Numbered from the stretch's first letter, positions 47,695 through 59,001 are shown. The stretch: DNA of 64,000 nt from Ascochyta rabiei (GCF_004011695.2 NC_082418.1:1-64000), one strand, 5' to 3'. Notes: generated from the letters alone by a model not told the origin. Program-made: numbers and translations.

Positions 47695-49557
47695 ACGTAC
47701 TCCACGGGTAAGCGGATCAAACGGGTAAGCGGATCACTCTGCCAAGACCACACTAAACCTCCACCTTACCACGCAATGCCTCAACAACAACATTAATCTA
47801 CGCCCTTAAGAGAAGCTGCAATACAGCTTGCGCTCTAGGCAATTAAACAAGACATAACACTTACTCTATAACGCGCTGCAGCTATATATAACGCGCCTTA
47901 CAGCACACTACACGCTTAATATACAGGATAACCTACACAAGCTAATTATACGCCAGTTTAACAGATTGTAGACTAGACTAAGGAGGACGTAATTGCTAAG
48001 TACATCCTTAAGCTAGATACATAAGGATTTGCCCCTTAGCTGGCTGCTGTAGCTAATATAGCTAATTCTTTGCGTGCTAAGCGTAATATAGGCTATGTTA
48101 GCATAAACTAGCCTAACACGTTTGTTAAGCGCCGCCCTAACCTTAAAGTAAGGTTTAATTGCAAGTATAACTACAAGAGAGCCCTCTATAAGGATCTAAA
48201 GATTATTAGGGGCTAGTTTAGGCTTATAGCAAATGTTAAAGCCAAGTATAGCATCTAGAACAATAACACGTACAACTTTAATAAGACAGGCTTTATAATA
48301 GGCTAGATATTAACAGGAGTAGTTATTACAGGCTTAGAGCGTTGAGGACGGCTAAAGGTAGTGTAGTAGGGCAACTGCGAGTAGATAACAGTTATACAGG
48401 GCATTAATAGCACAGGGTAGGCTATTCTACCCTTTATTATCTTTAAAGGCTGTAACTACCTCTCTACCTAGTATAAAGAAGACAATCTGCCCTATAATTA
48501 GGTTATTAGAGTCTCTAAGAACAGATAGACTACTAACAAGCTTGGTCTGGACTAGTTAAAGCACTTTAATGCCTATATAAAGACGCGCACCTAAGGAGTG
48601 TACTAGCTGCTTCTTATTAACAGCTATAAGAGCCACAACTCCCTTAACTTCTAACAATACTATAAGGAAGCGAACATTATTACACTATGTATGCCTCTAC
48701 ACTTATTACACCTCTTATAACCACTTAATATAGGTTATTTTGCCCCTCTAAAGAAGGTGTATAGGCGCTAAGCTAAGAATCTTATATATAACTATATTAC
48801 TTATATTACTAAAACTAAGTTCCTACTATGCTTCATAGGCGCCTATAAGGAGACGTTTACTTCTAGCAATATCTAAGGAGGCTTCTAAGGCGCTAGATTA
48901 GTCCCCTTTAACCTAGAACAGGTTATAATAGGTCTTAATGTCCGCCTACGTACCCTACCGCTACCTCCTGTAGAAGATGCTCCCTAGCAGTCCCAAACCC
49001 TAAGTAATACCCTGCAATTAGGGTCGCAATTAACGCTGGTTTAAGAGAGGATTCAAAGGCATGCAAGCAGCTTACTAACTTTAATAGTTAAGGCCTTTAA
49101 AAAGCTTGCTAAAGGCGCAGCTATTGTTGCGCACAAGCTAGTGTTAGCTAAAAAGGAGATTACTAGGCTTTAAACAGCAAATAAGGCTGCTACGCGACGC
49201 AAATTAAATAAAAGAAAGCAGTTACAGGAGGAGGGGGTCCTAACAGCTAAGGAAGGCCTTTAATTAACTACTCTAACTAAGTTTAGGGCGCGTAGTAATA
49301 GTAAGAAGGCAAAGAAGCAAGTATGCGCTAAAGGAGAGGAAGTAACCTAAAGACGCTGTACAAGGTGCTACAACGTTAGACATAACTTGCGTACATGTAA
49401 GAAGGCTGTAGAAGATGTTTCTAAATAATATTATGTACTACACTACTGTATACAAGGCCAAAGTGGGCTAATGCAAGCTATAATAGGGTAGAGGTTTAGT
49501 GTGGTCTTGGCAGAGTGATCCGCTCACCCGTTTAATCCGCTCACCTGTAGAGTACGT
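47695..49557 (+). mobile_element. Full-length pogo/Fot1-like DNA transposon, element 2
   Basis: 1863 bp, almost the same length as element 1, with TA duplications at 47693-47694 and 49558-49559. The outermost ACGTACTCCAC and the inner GCCAAGACCACAC match element 1, but the paired subterminal repeat is different (GGTAAGCGGATCA twice at each end). The transposase is recognisable by the same landmarks (SHN, TLCMPPH, LLQPLN-like, CCHC near 49360-49395) but is more heavily RIP-mutated, with D-to-N at the readable catalytic sites. Confidence 0.9.
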
Positions 49558-49559
49558 TA

Positions 49560-50650
49560 CTACTGCTAAAGTGCTTCTCTGTTTCTTAGTAGACCTAATT
49601 TCATCTATTATATCTAATAAAGTAGGGAGCCTCCCCTATAATTGTATTTTAAATAGGATTAGAATATATCCTTATTAAAGTATAATTAAGATCCTACTAA
49701 TTAAGATTTTTAGTAGATAGCAGGTTTATAAGTAGGGTAAGATGCAGGGTAACCATGTTGTCTAAACTGTTAAAGCGTTCCCTAGTAAAGTCTTTTAATT
49801 ATTAGCCCTAAACAGAATTAAAATGCTTTTAGAATAGATTTTCAAAGTAATTAGCTGCTGTTAAAGAATAGAGCTATGCTTTAGTAGAAGGCTCTTTATC
49901 TGTTAAATCTTACTATATAGATAAACGTCTACCTATATATAAGAGATCCTTAGTTTAGGTACAAGATATTAATATATTCTAATTCTAGTAAAAGGGTGCT
50001 TAAACTTTGTTGCATCCTAACCTTTAAAGAAAGGTGATTTTGTTAGCTTCTAAACAGATCTTTAAGTCTAGCAGTATTACATCTAAAATAGATTAAAAAT
50101 AGATTACAAAGAAATTTAGCCTTTAAACATACCTTAAGTGCCCTATACTATACCTTATCTACTAACAGCTATATAGTATCTTAGTTCCTTACTATAGAAA
50201 CAACATACGTAATACTAGTCTCTAATATACCTAGGTATAGTAGTAGTATAGTTATATACATAACAGTACTAGCTATTAACAGCTATCCTTAGTTATTACT
50301 AATTATAAATAGGGTAGTAGTCTATATATATACTATAAATCTATTCTAAATTAATTTAAAATATATTTAAAGTCTTACCTCCTCTATACGTGCTTGCGTG
50401 CCCTCTACTCTGTCCTCTAGCTCTATAAGTACGTCTCTAAGCTCTAGCTCTTGCTTAATTACACTACTAGGGTTGTCTGTAGCAGGATAGGGCATAAAGC
50501 AAGCAAACGCCTCTACGCTGTTAGCTATAGACAGACCTTACTAAGAAGTATAGATTAGAAATTAGGTTATAATATATTTAAAATTAGTTTAAGTGTTTAG
50601 TTCTTAGTAATATAGGTGAAGTATTTATAAAAAACCTAACTAGTGCCTAC
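49560..50650. repeat. AT-rich block, right end
   Basis: A continuation of the sequence interrupted by element 2, with the phased motif near 49652, 49822, 50090, 50340 and 50555. Composition returns to normal at about 50690. Confidence 0.4.
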
Positions 50651-52440
50651 TAAACCTAGCTACAGTTTAGGAAAACTTAAAACCTTATCTTCCAGGTTTT
50701 TATTACCTAATCAGGATACCCGAGGTTTGCCGACACTAATTCCATGGCCGGCTCAACTGCCAAAACCTGGTCAACGTCTTTGCCTCCTACTTGGCGGTAC
50801 GTAAGTGCTCGCACTCTTCGCTTACCAGCAGCCACGACGTTGTCACTGTGTTGCCATCTCTTCACAATATTGTAGAGCTGGCTGAGGTAGCTCTGACCCG
50901 ACCGCTGTTGAGGTCTTCTCAGCGCGTGTACTGCCGCAGCGCCTCTGCCACCTGATGTAGCGGCAGGCGTTACTATCTCCTATATTTGCGCATGCGCGAT
51001 GTGTTTCTTCGTAGCAGGTTGGTGTTGGGTAACGTGTGAATATTAGCTGACAAGGGGGGTGCCTGAACGGAGTAAAATACGGGCTGCGTGCAACAAGCAT
51101 CTAGTGATCTTTTACAAGAAGAAAACCCCATGTGTGGCGAGTCGTATTTCTGCTCTGTTTAGAAACCCTCCTTGTACAACTTGGGTGCTCGCTTCCAGAA
51201 TCGCTCTTGCGCGCTTGGGGTGTGCGCCTCTGCCTCTGCCACCTATGTCGCTATTGTGATGAACGTCCCTATAATCGCTCGTGCTCTTCTTCTCTGCCCC
51301 CTTTTAATAGACCTGGCGATTCTGTCCCTAAAGGCAGGTGTTTATATGTTCGAAACTGTTAGCGCAACGCTCGCTGTGAATAGCTGCTATACCACCATAG
51401 GCGGTAGCCATCTTAGCCTCCTAAGCTCTAGTACTGCCTCTAGCCTCTTCGCGGCTGCTCTTGCGCTATGCATGTAGGGCTTAAGCCTGACGTTCATCAG
51501 CACGCCTAGTATTATCACATGGTCCTTAGGCGATATGCGCTACCTATTAATGACAAAGAGGTCTGTAGCGCTCTCGTATGCTTTGCGAGTGAAGTAAAAG
51601 ACTACTTTCTTACACGCTTTAGACATTGCTCTAACTCTATGTTCTTAGTCTAGTGATCTTCTAACAATTGCTTTAATGCCCTTCCTGTTGCTCTGCGCTG
51701 TCGTCCCCGTGACCCATACGGTGAAGTTGTTAACGAACGTGATCGCGCCACCTACGTGTCCATACGCCATTTCAGCATTGCAGAAGAAAAAATCCTGATT
51801 TGGCTCTGGGTCGCGTGGTCGACGGTAACCGCCCGGCATCGCCAGTTTCTGTGCTTCACCATCGTGCGCATCTCCTTTTCCACTGCTGCTCTGACTGTAC
51901 CCGCCGACAATCTGCAATTTTTGCCGTCATCGCCGTCATCGCCATATATTTTGGAGATGTCAGCTGTGACGTTGGGCACATCGATGGGGGTTAGTAGCTA
52001 TTGGAGATGCGTATATATATAGGTGAGGAATACTGCTTGTTTGATCTACGAGCACCAATGCAAACACTAGCCTTGATATATGTTATCTGGTAAAAAGGTC
52101 TGTAGGAAGTCCCCGCGTACAAAATCCAGCATTTTTCACCTCACTTGCACACTTCCACCTCACCACGCTCAGTCAATATCCCCAAAGAGAGCCCAGGAAA
52201 GGGCTAATGATGCCAAATTCTATGGGTTGTCAAACCCATACTATAAACAATCAGAGTAACCCTGTTGTATCTATACTACATTTCTAAAGTAGTTAGATCC
52301 TGCTTATCATTAGCTAAGTAGCTGAGTATATATTCAAAAAGTTCAGATTCTAAAGTACGGCGTGTAGCTGAGAGTTCCAACAGCTATCATATTGGTTTGC
52401 GCGTAGTCCTGGTCCTGTGTAAAAAAAAGTACCAACATGT
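50651..52440. other. GC-normal relic without an intact gene
   Basis: Codon-like texture exists on the minus strand, for example AERFWKRAPKLYKEGF followed by a TAA where CAA is expected (about 51165-51225), and an open stretch at 51645-51979 including DGEAQKLAMPGGYRRPRDPEP. Frames are interrupted and I cannot assign a family. It is probably a decayed gene or an older element, less exposed to RIP. 52030-52440 shows nothing. Confidence 0.35.
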
Positions 52441-52479
52441 GAAACTCGACGTACCTTGGAGCCAGAAGTACTATGAATT

Positions 52480-52770
52480 TCAATATCGCCCTGGTAGCTC
52501 CACCTTGGCTTCTACGTCCGATTGAACATAGAGATATACTGTATAAGGTATGATAAAGATAGCTAGGAGGCTCAACACAGTCGAGTACAGTTGATGTATT
52601 AAAAGAGAATGTCGAAGCGCCAAGTTATGGTCCCGGGTCAATGCAAACATAGCCACCTCTTCAGACTCAGTAGATTGCCCGCTTGCCATTTCAATGTGCT
52701 CTGGCTTTGTTTGATCCTTTGCTGTAGGAAAGCTATCTTGCTGCAAATCAAATGCATTGAACCGAACCAA
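52480..52770 (-). pseudogene. Truncated UstYa-like N-terminus
   Basis: A 96-residue frame contains a soluble acidic N-terminus followed by one hydrophobic helix (LYSTVLSLLAIFIIPYTVYLYV), the layout of DUF3328/UstYa proteins before their catalytic domain. The frame stops at 52480. In the +1 frame the sequence continues open to a good donor (GTACGT near 52454) and a TTTACACAG acceptor near 52416, then about 19 more codons, so a frameshift has probably cut the gene. No HxxHC motif remains. It sits at the left border of the RiPP-like cluster. Confidence 0.45.
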
Positions 52771-53042
52771 TCGTGATTATTGATCGAGTCATGATCTTCA
52801 TTGATTCAATCGATTTACTTTCCCTTTCGGTTGTGCCGGATCAGTGGTCACATGCTCCGGTTCTTCGGTTCTGGTTCCGGTTTTCCGGAACATGACAACA
52901 GACGATACCGCAGGCAACCAATATTCTTCACACCTTCTTTAAAGCATTCTACATAGCTCACACTATCCCTGTGCGCTTCATAAAATATTCTTAGTCTTTC
53001 ACAACTTTCTTCTTAAAAAAATATTGAGTTTTCAATTCTGCA

Positions 53043-54215
53043 ATGGCGGACAGTGTGCTGCACGACAATGACGGTTCAACACCTGAAAGCAAAAAGCTGC
53101 TCGGTTACGATGACAAAATCCATGAAGATGAAGAGTCAGAATGGTCTGAGGAAATTGCCACCTATCGCAAGAGGCTAATACCTACACCGCGAACCATAGT
53201 GGGGTGGATGTATCTTTGCATTACGCTGTCGCTCACTATGATGCTTGGGGGGCTAATCGGCTACACTTCAAGGAAGTGTTCAGTACGCGAATGTATATCT
53301 ATGACATCCAGTTACTGTAAGTTTCTACCCATAGTCCTACTAAGGTGTGACTGATTGCGTCATGTAGCCCCGTTGCTGGATGTGGTTGAGCTCTATGATT
53401 ATCAGTTTGAGGCGGAGTTAGGTACGGAGAATGCATACAAAGGACACCCTCGACCAGAACTAGATGCTTTATGGGAAAGAATTGGTCAAAGTAAGCAGAT
53501 ACTCGTGTGACTTAGAGTGCCAGCTTACCACCTACATTCAGTTCACCCCATATCTATGCCAGCAAAGCATCTAGCGGAACTCAACAAAACAACCTCGGGT
53601 ATACCCTACTCAGAAGAGCAGGGTGGGGGCATTATGGTCGAAATCGAGGTCTTTCACCAACTTCATTGTTTGGTACGTAATAAATTCACGCGTTACAAGA
53701 CCACAAATGCTAAATTTGATTTAGAACTACATGAGGAAAGTCATATATGCAGATTACTATTCACGGCCTGAAAACCGACCTATCGAATTTGAAGTGGGTG
53801 ATGACTTGTTTTACAATCATATCGGTATGTGCCATCGTCACGAAAATTAGAGCCGAACTGTGCTTACAAGATTCAAATCTTTGTTGTAGATCATTGTGTG
53901 GACTATCTTCGCCAGTTCATCATGTGTGCAGGCGACATCACGCCGGTCACCTCTAATTGGGTGCTCACGCATCATAGCCCCCATCCCGACTTCAATACGA
54001 TGCACAAATGCCGCAACTTCGACAAATTACTCGAATACGTGGAGGAACACGATAATGGAGGTGTTCCAAAGAAAACTCCAGATGATACCTGGTGGCCTGC
54101 GCCGAAGTTAGCAAACACCATACTGGATTACGAAAAGGATTACCCCATTCCATACCATGGACCTTTTGTCAACGACTCAGATAAATGGCAGAAGACACAT
54201 CCCGTTCCTCCTTAG
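53043..54215 (+). CDS. UstYa family (DUF3328) oxidase
   Basis: Five exons, 53043-53316, 53368-53490, 53542-53672, 53725-53824 and 53890-54215, with GT-AG introns of 51-65 nt, give 317 residues with consistent phase. Features: cytosolic acidic N-terminus; one transmembrane helix at about residues 51-74; the family block AYKGHPRPELDALWERI; first signature HQLHC (171-175); NYMRKVIYADYY; second signature HIDHC (208-212, across the last splice junction), followed by VDYLRQFIMCAGDITPV. UstYa-type proteins install oxidative crosslinks or cyclise the core peptide in ustiloxin, asperipin and phomopsin pathways, acting in the secretory lumen. Both HxxHC motifs are intact, so activity is plausible. It lies 4 kb from the repeat precursor gene, with two minus-strand cluster genes between. 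Confidence 0.92.
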
Positions 54216-54861
54216 ACTATCGTTTTATCTGATTTGGCACTGTCGCTGTCCAAGTATATAGCAGACTAGCAACTTTGCTAAATTAACAAATGTCAGTAAG
54301 ACGACGTTATAGTAGAATATAGAACGTACTATATACATATGCAGTGTGTAGTTTTTTGCTATCGTACTAGACACTACTACCGCTAACTGTAATACCGGGC
54401 ATCGCCACTAGCCATAACTCATTCTGAAATAAAGGTGCAAAGCATAATCAAAGACAATGAGTAGGATGTAACAACATCCTTCTAAGACGCAGAAACTTTG
54501 ACTCTGGCTTTTAATATCAAACTTGCTGTTCTTCCTAATAGCACTGAGAAGCAATAATACGCTGCGATTATTCATAGAATCACCTGACGCTAATACTCTT
54601 ACATTCGAATGTGTGAAAGGGCGTAATATGAAGAGAGATGACGTAATAATACCCAATTTTTTCAAGAACAATTTTAATTTCATGATTGAATTTCTCCGAA
54701 CAGAGACTCCAATAAATGGATTGATAGCAATGATATCGATTGCCGTCTAAGAAGTAACTAAGAAAGAGTTGTAGATAGTTGTCTTATACTTGAGCTACGC
54801 CTTACTCTCTCTCAAAACAGAGCTCTCGGAGATCAGCGCGAGTAACCCATGCCATATCACA

Positions 54862-55599
54862 TCAAACAGGTATCTTGATGGTACAGGGAGAATAACCAAC
54901 GTAGAAACCCTCATTGAGTTGATCAAGCGGCTTTTTGTTCGCGTGTCTGAGCTCCCCAAGACAGTGTTCGGTATGCCAAAATGCCGCATTTTCGTCGTTC
55001 AATTGAACGAGACGCTGTGCTGCTCGGTGCGTACGTCGAAGAAGGAAATTACAGTGCGCAAGGTGCTCTTCTCTGGTGGTATAAACGTGCTGGTCAGCAA
55101 GTGTCGGGCCGTTCGCCAACATGGAAAATGCGTGTTCATCCGGAATGCGTTGCTTTCCCTCTTGATCAAGGAAGTATGGATACGGTCCAAGTATGCGTTC
55201 CGGACTGCTAACGTAGGCACGATACTCCGACTCAGTCAAAGTGTCCATGCAAGGTGGGGGAACCCAGTTGTGGGATAGCAAGTCAAAGCCACAGCCACGT
55301 GCTTGAGCTTCGGCCGTAGTATTACCGCATTCCAGTGTAATCTGCTCGTATCGTACGGGTGCTGGGCGTGCGTGAAGAGTAGTTCGCCATGCAGTAACCC
55401 CCAAGATCCAAAAGCAGAGGAGTCCAGCAATGGCGATGATGGCATTCCGAATTGTCTTGACCCAGTTTCTACTGGTTGTGTCCAGATGACCATCTTCCTC
55501 GAACTTTCTAGCTTCCGCTTCAGCTAGTGACTGTGCCTCCGATTCGGCATCGCTCCCAAAGACAGGTTGATATGCAGTTTTCAATTTGTGTAGCCACAT
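54862..55599 (-). CDS. Small membrane HxxHC protein, phomopsin-accessory-like
   Basis: A single-exon gene of 245 residues with a true ATG at 55599. It has a cytosolic N-terminus (about 1-48), one transmembrane helix (about 50-70, IRNAIIAIAGLLCFWILGVTAW), then a lumenal domain with CGNTTAEAQARGCGFD, NWVPPPC, and two motifs spaced as in UstYa relatives: HLAHC and HTEHC. From memory, the CGN..EA...GC.FD pattern occurs in small membrane proteins found with phomopsin-type RiPP clusters; this needs a profile search. It is divergently arranged with the transporter's 3' end 0.6 kb away and convergent with the UstYa gene. Likely function: a second oxidase or accessory factor for peptide maturation. 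Confidence 0.85.
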   Translation of the reverse strand: MWLHKLKTAYQPVFGSDAESEAQSLAEAEARKFEEDGHLDTTSRNWVKTIRNAIIAIAGLLCFWILGVTAWRTTLHARPAPVRYEQITLECGNTTAEAQARGCGFDLLSHNWVPPPCMDTLTESEYRAYVSSPERILGPYPYFLDQEGKQRIPDEHAFSMLANGPTLADQHVYTTREEHLAHCNFLLRRTHRAAQRLVQLNDENAAFWHTEHCLGELRHANKKPLDQLNEGFYVGYSPCTIKIPV

Positions 55600-56232
55600 T
55601 CTTCCAGAAAGATGTTGTTAATTTCGTACAGGCTCCAAAATGATGTTAATGGAATGGAGTTGACGGTCTTGACGATTTATTGAGTAAGTAGGCCGCCTTT
55701 GGGTTCGGTAGACAGAAATGAGCGCTATGAGAAGTCCATGTAGACGCTGCCAATCAGTATAAAAGCTCTCGATGCGTTTTCCGACCCCGATTGAAAAGCC
55801 GGGTTTTTCTTGTCAGCTAATCAGAATCACCGCAGAGCCTGCCGCACACGTATTAGTACACGTCTTCTCGGAAAAGGAGTTTCGGACATTTGATCTGTTA
55901 TTCAATAACTGTGCCAGTGCTCGGAATCGGTTATCGTGTGGCTTTCGCCTATGTCCGGTATCGGGCCTATTGCTTGGTCTCGGATCGTGGAATAACCGAT
56001 CGCTTTGCACCGGATTCAGAGCTCGGTAATGGTATGGTTTTACGATCCATAATTCGGAACTAGCAAAAACGTGAGCTTCCTTGCGATTTAGCCAGCCGCG
56101 GTACCGCTCAAATGCTAGTATCAGTCAAGGTAACTAGCCACCATGCATGGTACAGTGGTATCAAGGAACAGAATCATTGGTAGTAGAAAACAGCTTTTAC
56201 TTTGAGCAACTTTAGTATCTAGCTTACGTAGC
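55600..56232. promoter_or_regulatory. Promoter region of the HxxHC gene with CGG/CCG words
   Basis: No gene is visible. At 55785-56015 many TCGG, CCGG and CCGA words cluster (for example ATCGGTTATCG near 55930, GTCCGGTATCGGG near 55952, ACCGGATTC near 56007), resembling half-sites of Zn2Cys6 regulators. Function is inferred. Confidence 0.3.
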
Positions 56233-57403
56233 CTAACGAATGGGCAAATCCACGCCACTCTGGTCGTTTCCCAATTGAGCTTTCTTATTCCGACCCGTGC
56301 GCGCGAGAACAATATTGCTTAGCAGTACGACCAAACAGCCAGAGATTGCCAAAGTATCAGGCGGCATTTTCCAAACGATAACGTCAACAAGAAGGGATAA
56401 TATTGTTTGACTGTATATCGCTTGCATTGCTCGGGATGTGGGGTCAAGTGAGAGTCCCAAGCAAAGTAAGCACTCCTGTTCAATTTGAGACTTGTCTTCA
56501 ATAAGATAGCGATTGATCTCAACATACCATAGCGAATCCTGCGAATCCCGTGGATATAATCATAACCCACTTAGCAACCCCCATTTTTAGCTTTAAAACA
56601 CCTGGGGTTGTTATAGTCGCAAGTTGAATCAGTGAAGTGACGAAGAGCACACCAATGGTAAGGCATTTCACCACCAAAATTGCATGAAGATCAGTTCCAA
56701 TCTTTCGTACGCAAATATATGACACCTATAGTTCAAATCAGTTCAGGTTTTCCTTTCCGATTGGAGAGATCAGATAACTTACACTGCCTCCTGCTGCGCC
56801 TAGGAGTGCAAAAGCTATGCCAGCAACTCTGCTTTCACCACCAGATTCTGCTGTGGGGCTGAAGATAAAAGTCGGCTTGACTATAGCCAGTGTGCCGAGA
56901 AAGGATGTTAAAATGCTCAAGGTTTCTCCTATCTTGAATGGGGTGTTGTCGATAAAATTCAAGATACAGCATGCCATCAATGGCGCAAGGAGATTGAGGG
57001 ACGTTGCTTCGGTCAACGACAAGTGCATCAGCGAGTCTAGTGTCAAGGTATTATTAAGCTGCAGACAATGATACACACATAGCCTAAATCACTTACAATG
57101 AAATCCAATAACACCGCACGCTCCTGCTATCGCTCTAGTAGCGAGAAGCGCCCGAAGACGATAGGTGGAAGGAAAGCTATATGAATCCTTGAAATCATCT
57201 TTAGATAACTTAAATAACGCTAGGCTGCACAGCACTGCGGTCACAAACATTCGCGCATGCAGTATCTGGAGAGGCTTAACACTGTTGGTGCTATCTGACT
57301 CAAGATGCTTTGCAACCGTGTTGACTAAAGACGCGAGTAATTGTGAGGCGAGGACATAAGTTGTAGCCTTGTTCACTGAATGGGACATAGAGGAGTGTGC
57401 CAT
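56233..57403 (-). CDS. Drug/metabolite transporter (EamA/DMT superfamily)
   Basis: Four exons, 57403-57097, 57036-56783, 56725-56528 and 56475-56233, with GT-AG introns of 52-60 nt, yield 333 residues. The protein is almost entirely hydrophobic with about ten predicted transmembrane helices in two EamA halves. Family-like stretches are YSLMHLSLTEATSLNLLAPL at the start of exon 2 and GLSLDPTSRAMQAIYSQTILSLLVDVIVW in exon 4, ending in a basic cytosolic tail (ARTGRNKKAQ). Relatives move small metabolites across Golgi or plasma membranes. Placed between the precursor and an accessory gene, it is a candidate exporter or compartment transporter for the peptide product. Confidence 0.88.
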
Positions 57404-58226
57404 TCGACGAAGTCGTAATTTGAAAAGGAAAATACAAGGATAAAAACAGATTTATTCTAGAGTCAAACCTGTGGCGTCGATACAGTAGCGGACAGCTGTT
57501 CTGAGTCCGTCCTTTTCATGTGAAAATTGTTCGTTCATGGAGGATTTCGGAAAAACAGGTCTAAGGCATTGTTGCGGAAGTATCCGAATCCGGGCTTTCC
57601 GGGACGCCCATCGTAAAGGCCTATTAGTTTGTGTGGACTAACATATTACTTGAATTGACGAACTTGATTCAAAGAGGAAAAGTGCCTAAAGTTGTGACAT
57701 TTGCCTCAATGTAGTTTAAACTTCTGACTGAAACGACGAACGTGTTCGAATAGGAGCCTCTTTTCGGACCTACTGCTGAGCTTCATGATGCGTAGTTTCT
57801 TTTAGAAAGAATTGAACACTATGTTCTTATTATTTATAACCACGATCGACAAAATCTGTTGCGATTTTACATGCAATGGGTATTGGAAAGCATGGCTTCA
57901 GGTTCATCGAATTTAGACAGAGTCAAGCTGTGTTTGTGCATCGTGACAGAGAAGAACGACTCCGCAAACGTCACAATACTGTCATTGCTAATAAGGAGTG
58001 TTCCCTTGAGCTGTCTATACTCAATCTCACTGGACTGTGACGATACGTCGTTAGAAAAAGATAGATAGACGATTCGGATGCGAATTCTTTGTATTGAAGA
58101 TTTGTTTGGCTGATACAAAGAGTAGCACCCTGCTATATCTAGCGAAAGCCATGAAGGATCCGTGATTATCTAGTAGGGAAGTTGAAAATCACTTTGGCTT
58201 TCTAGAGACAGGAGTATGCGGGATCT
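57404..58226. other. Intergenic region, transporter to precursor
   Basis: 5' flank of the transporter and 3' flank of the precursor gene. CGG/CCG words occur at 57587-57610 (ATCCGAATCCGGG, TTCCGGGACG). No credible gene is seen; the open frames at 57859-58118 lack ATG starts of quality or family resemblance. Confidence 0.35.
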
Positions 58227-58926
58227 TTAATCGTAGTGGCCCTTGTCAGGGACGACCACCTCGCGCCTGTCGTAGTGACCCTTGTCAGGGACGACCACCT
58301 CGCGCCTGTCGTAGTGACCCTTGTCAGGGACGACCACCTCGCGCCTGTCGTAGTGACCCTTGTCAGGGACGACCACCTCGCGCCTGTCGTAGTGGCCTTT
58401 GTCAGGGACGACCACCTCGCGCCTGTCGTAGTGACCCTTGTCAGGGACGACCACCTCGCGCCTGTCGTAGTGGCCTTTGTCAGGGACGACCACCTCGCGC
58501 CTGTCGTAGTGACCCTTGTCAGGGACGACCACCTCGCGCCTGTCGTAGTGACCCTTGTCAGGGACGACCACCTCGCGCCTGTCGTAGTGGCCTTTGTCAG
58601 GGACGACCACCTCGCGCCTGTCGTAGTGGCCTTTGTCAGGGACGACCACTTCGCGCTTGTCGTAGTGGCCTTTGTCAGGGACGACCACCTCGCGCCTGTC
58701 GTAGTGGCCTTTGTCAGGGACGACCACTTCGCGCTTGTCGTAGTGGCCCTTGTCAGGGACCACTACCTCTGCTTCACGAGGGAGAACACCCACACTAAGA
58801 CTTGCTGTAAGCTTATACAAAACATCTAAAGAATCTGGGAAAGCCTTACAGCTTGGCTGCGGGTATAGCAGAGGCGGCAGCAGATGAAGTCAACGTGGCC
58901 ACAGCCAAAGCTTCGAAGAAACGCAT
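58227..58926 (-). CDS. Dikaritin-type RiPP precursor, 14 Kex2-flanked cores
   Basis: Exon 1 is 58926-58850 (ATG at 58926) and encodes a signal-peptide-like start: Arg2, a hydrophobic stretch, and an Ala-rich end near residue 20. A GTAAGG donor at 58849 and a CTTAG acceptor ending at 58795 define a 55-nt intron with a matching phase (an alternative acceptor gives 49 nt). Exon 2 (58794-58227) has a short leader ending in PREA, then 14 copies of EVVVPDKGHYD separated by dibasic KR (after cores 1 and 3) or RR. The stop follows directly after core 14, with no tail. Signal peptide, dibasic sites and a Tyr-containing repeat are the hallmarks of UstA-type precursors and other Kex2-processed repeat proteins. 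All 14 cores are identical in protein although codons vary silently. UstYa-type genes nearby support the assignment. An alternative is a secreted repeat or pheromone-like peptide. Product activity is unknown. Confidence 0.88.
58231..58790. repeat. 39-bp coding minisatellite
   Basis: Fourteen tandem 39-bp units (13 codons) make up the second exon of the precursor gene. Units fall into at least two nucleotide types, differing at the Lys-Gly codons (AAGGGT versus AAAGGC) and in the last units at the Arg/Lys site. The array is prone to expansion or contraction, which would change core copy number. The mirror + strand frame is open only because the unit is a multiple of 3. Confidence 0.95.
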
Positions 58927-59001
58927 GATGTCTGGTTAACTTTGATGAAGTATTGCCTTCAAGGGAGGTATTGAATATTGGTTTTGAACACGCTGTTGCG
59001 T

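Noticed and set aside
51645..51979. Gene in the GC-normal relic
   Set aside because: Two overlapping minus-strand frames have coding-like texture but no good ATG, splice pattern or recognisable family, so no functional gene is called.
54790..55278. 162-aa + strand ORF
   Set aside because: Lies opposite the HxxHC membrane protein gene and shows no family features.
58231..58790. CRISPR-like array of 39-bp repeats
   Set aside because: The units are directly abutting with no spacers, and the organism is a fungus.
58236..58829. + strand 197-aa repetitive frame across the 39-bp array
   Set aside because: It is open only because the unit is 13 codons long. The minus strand carries the signal peptide exon, intron, dibasic sites and a stop right after the last core.
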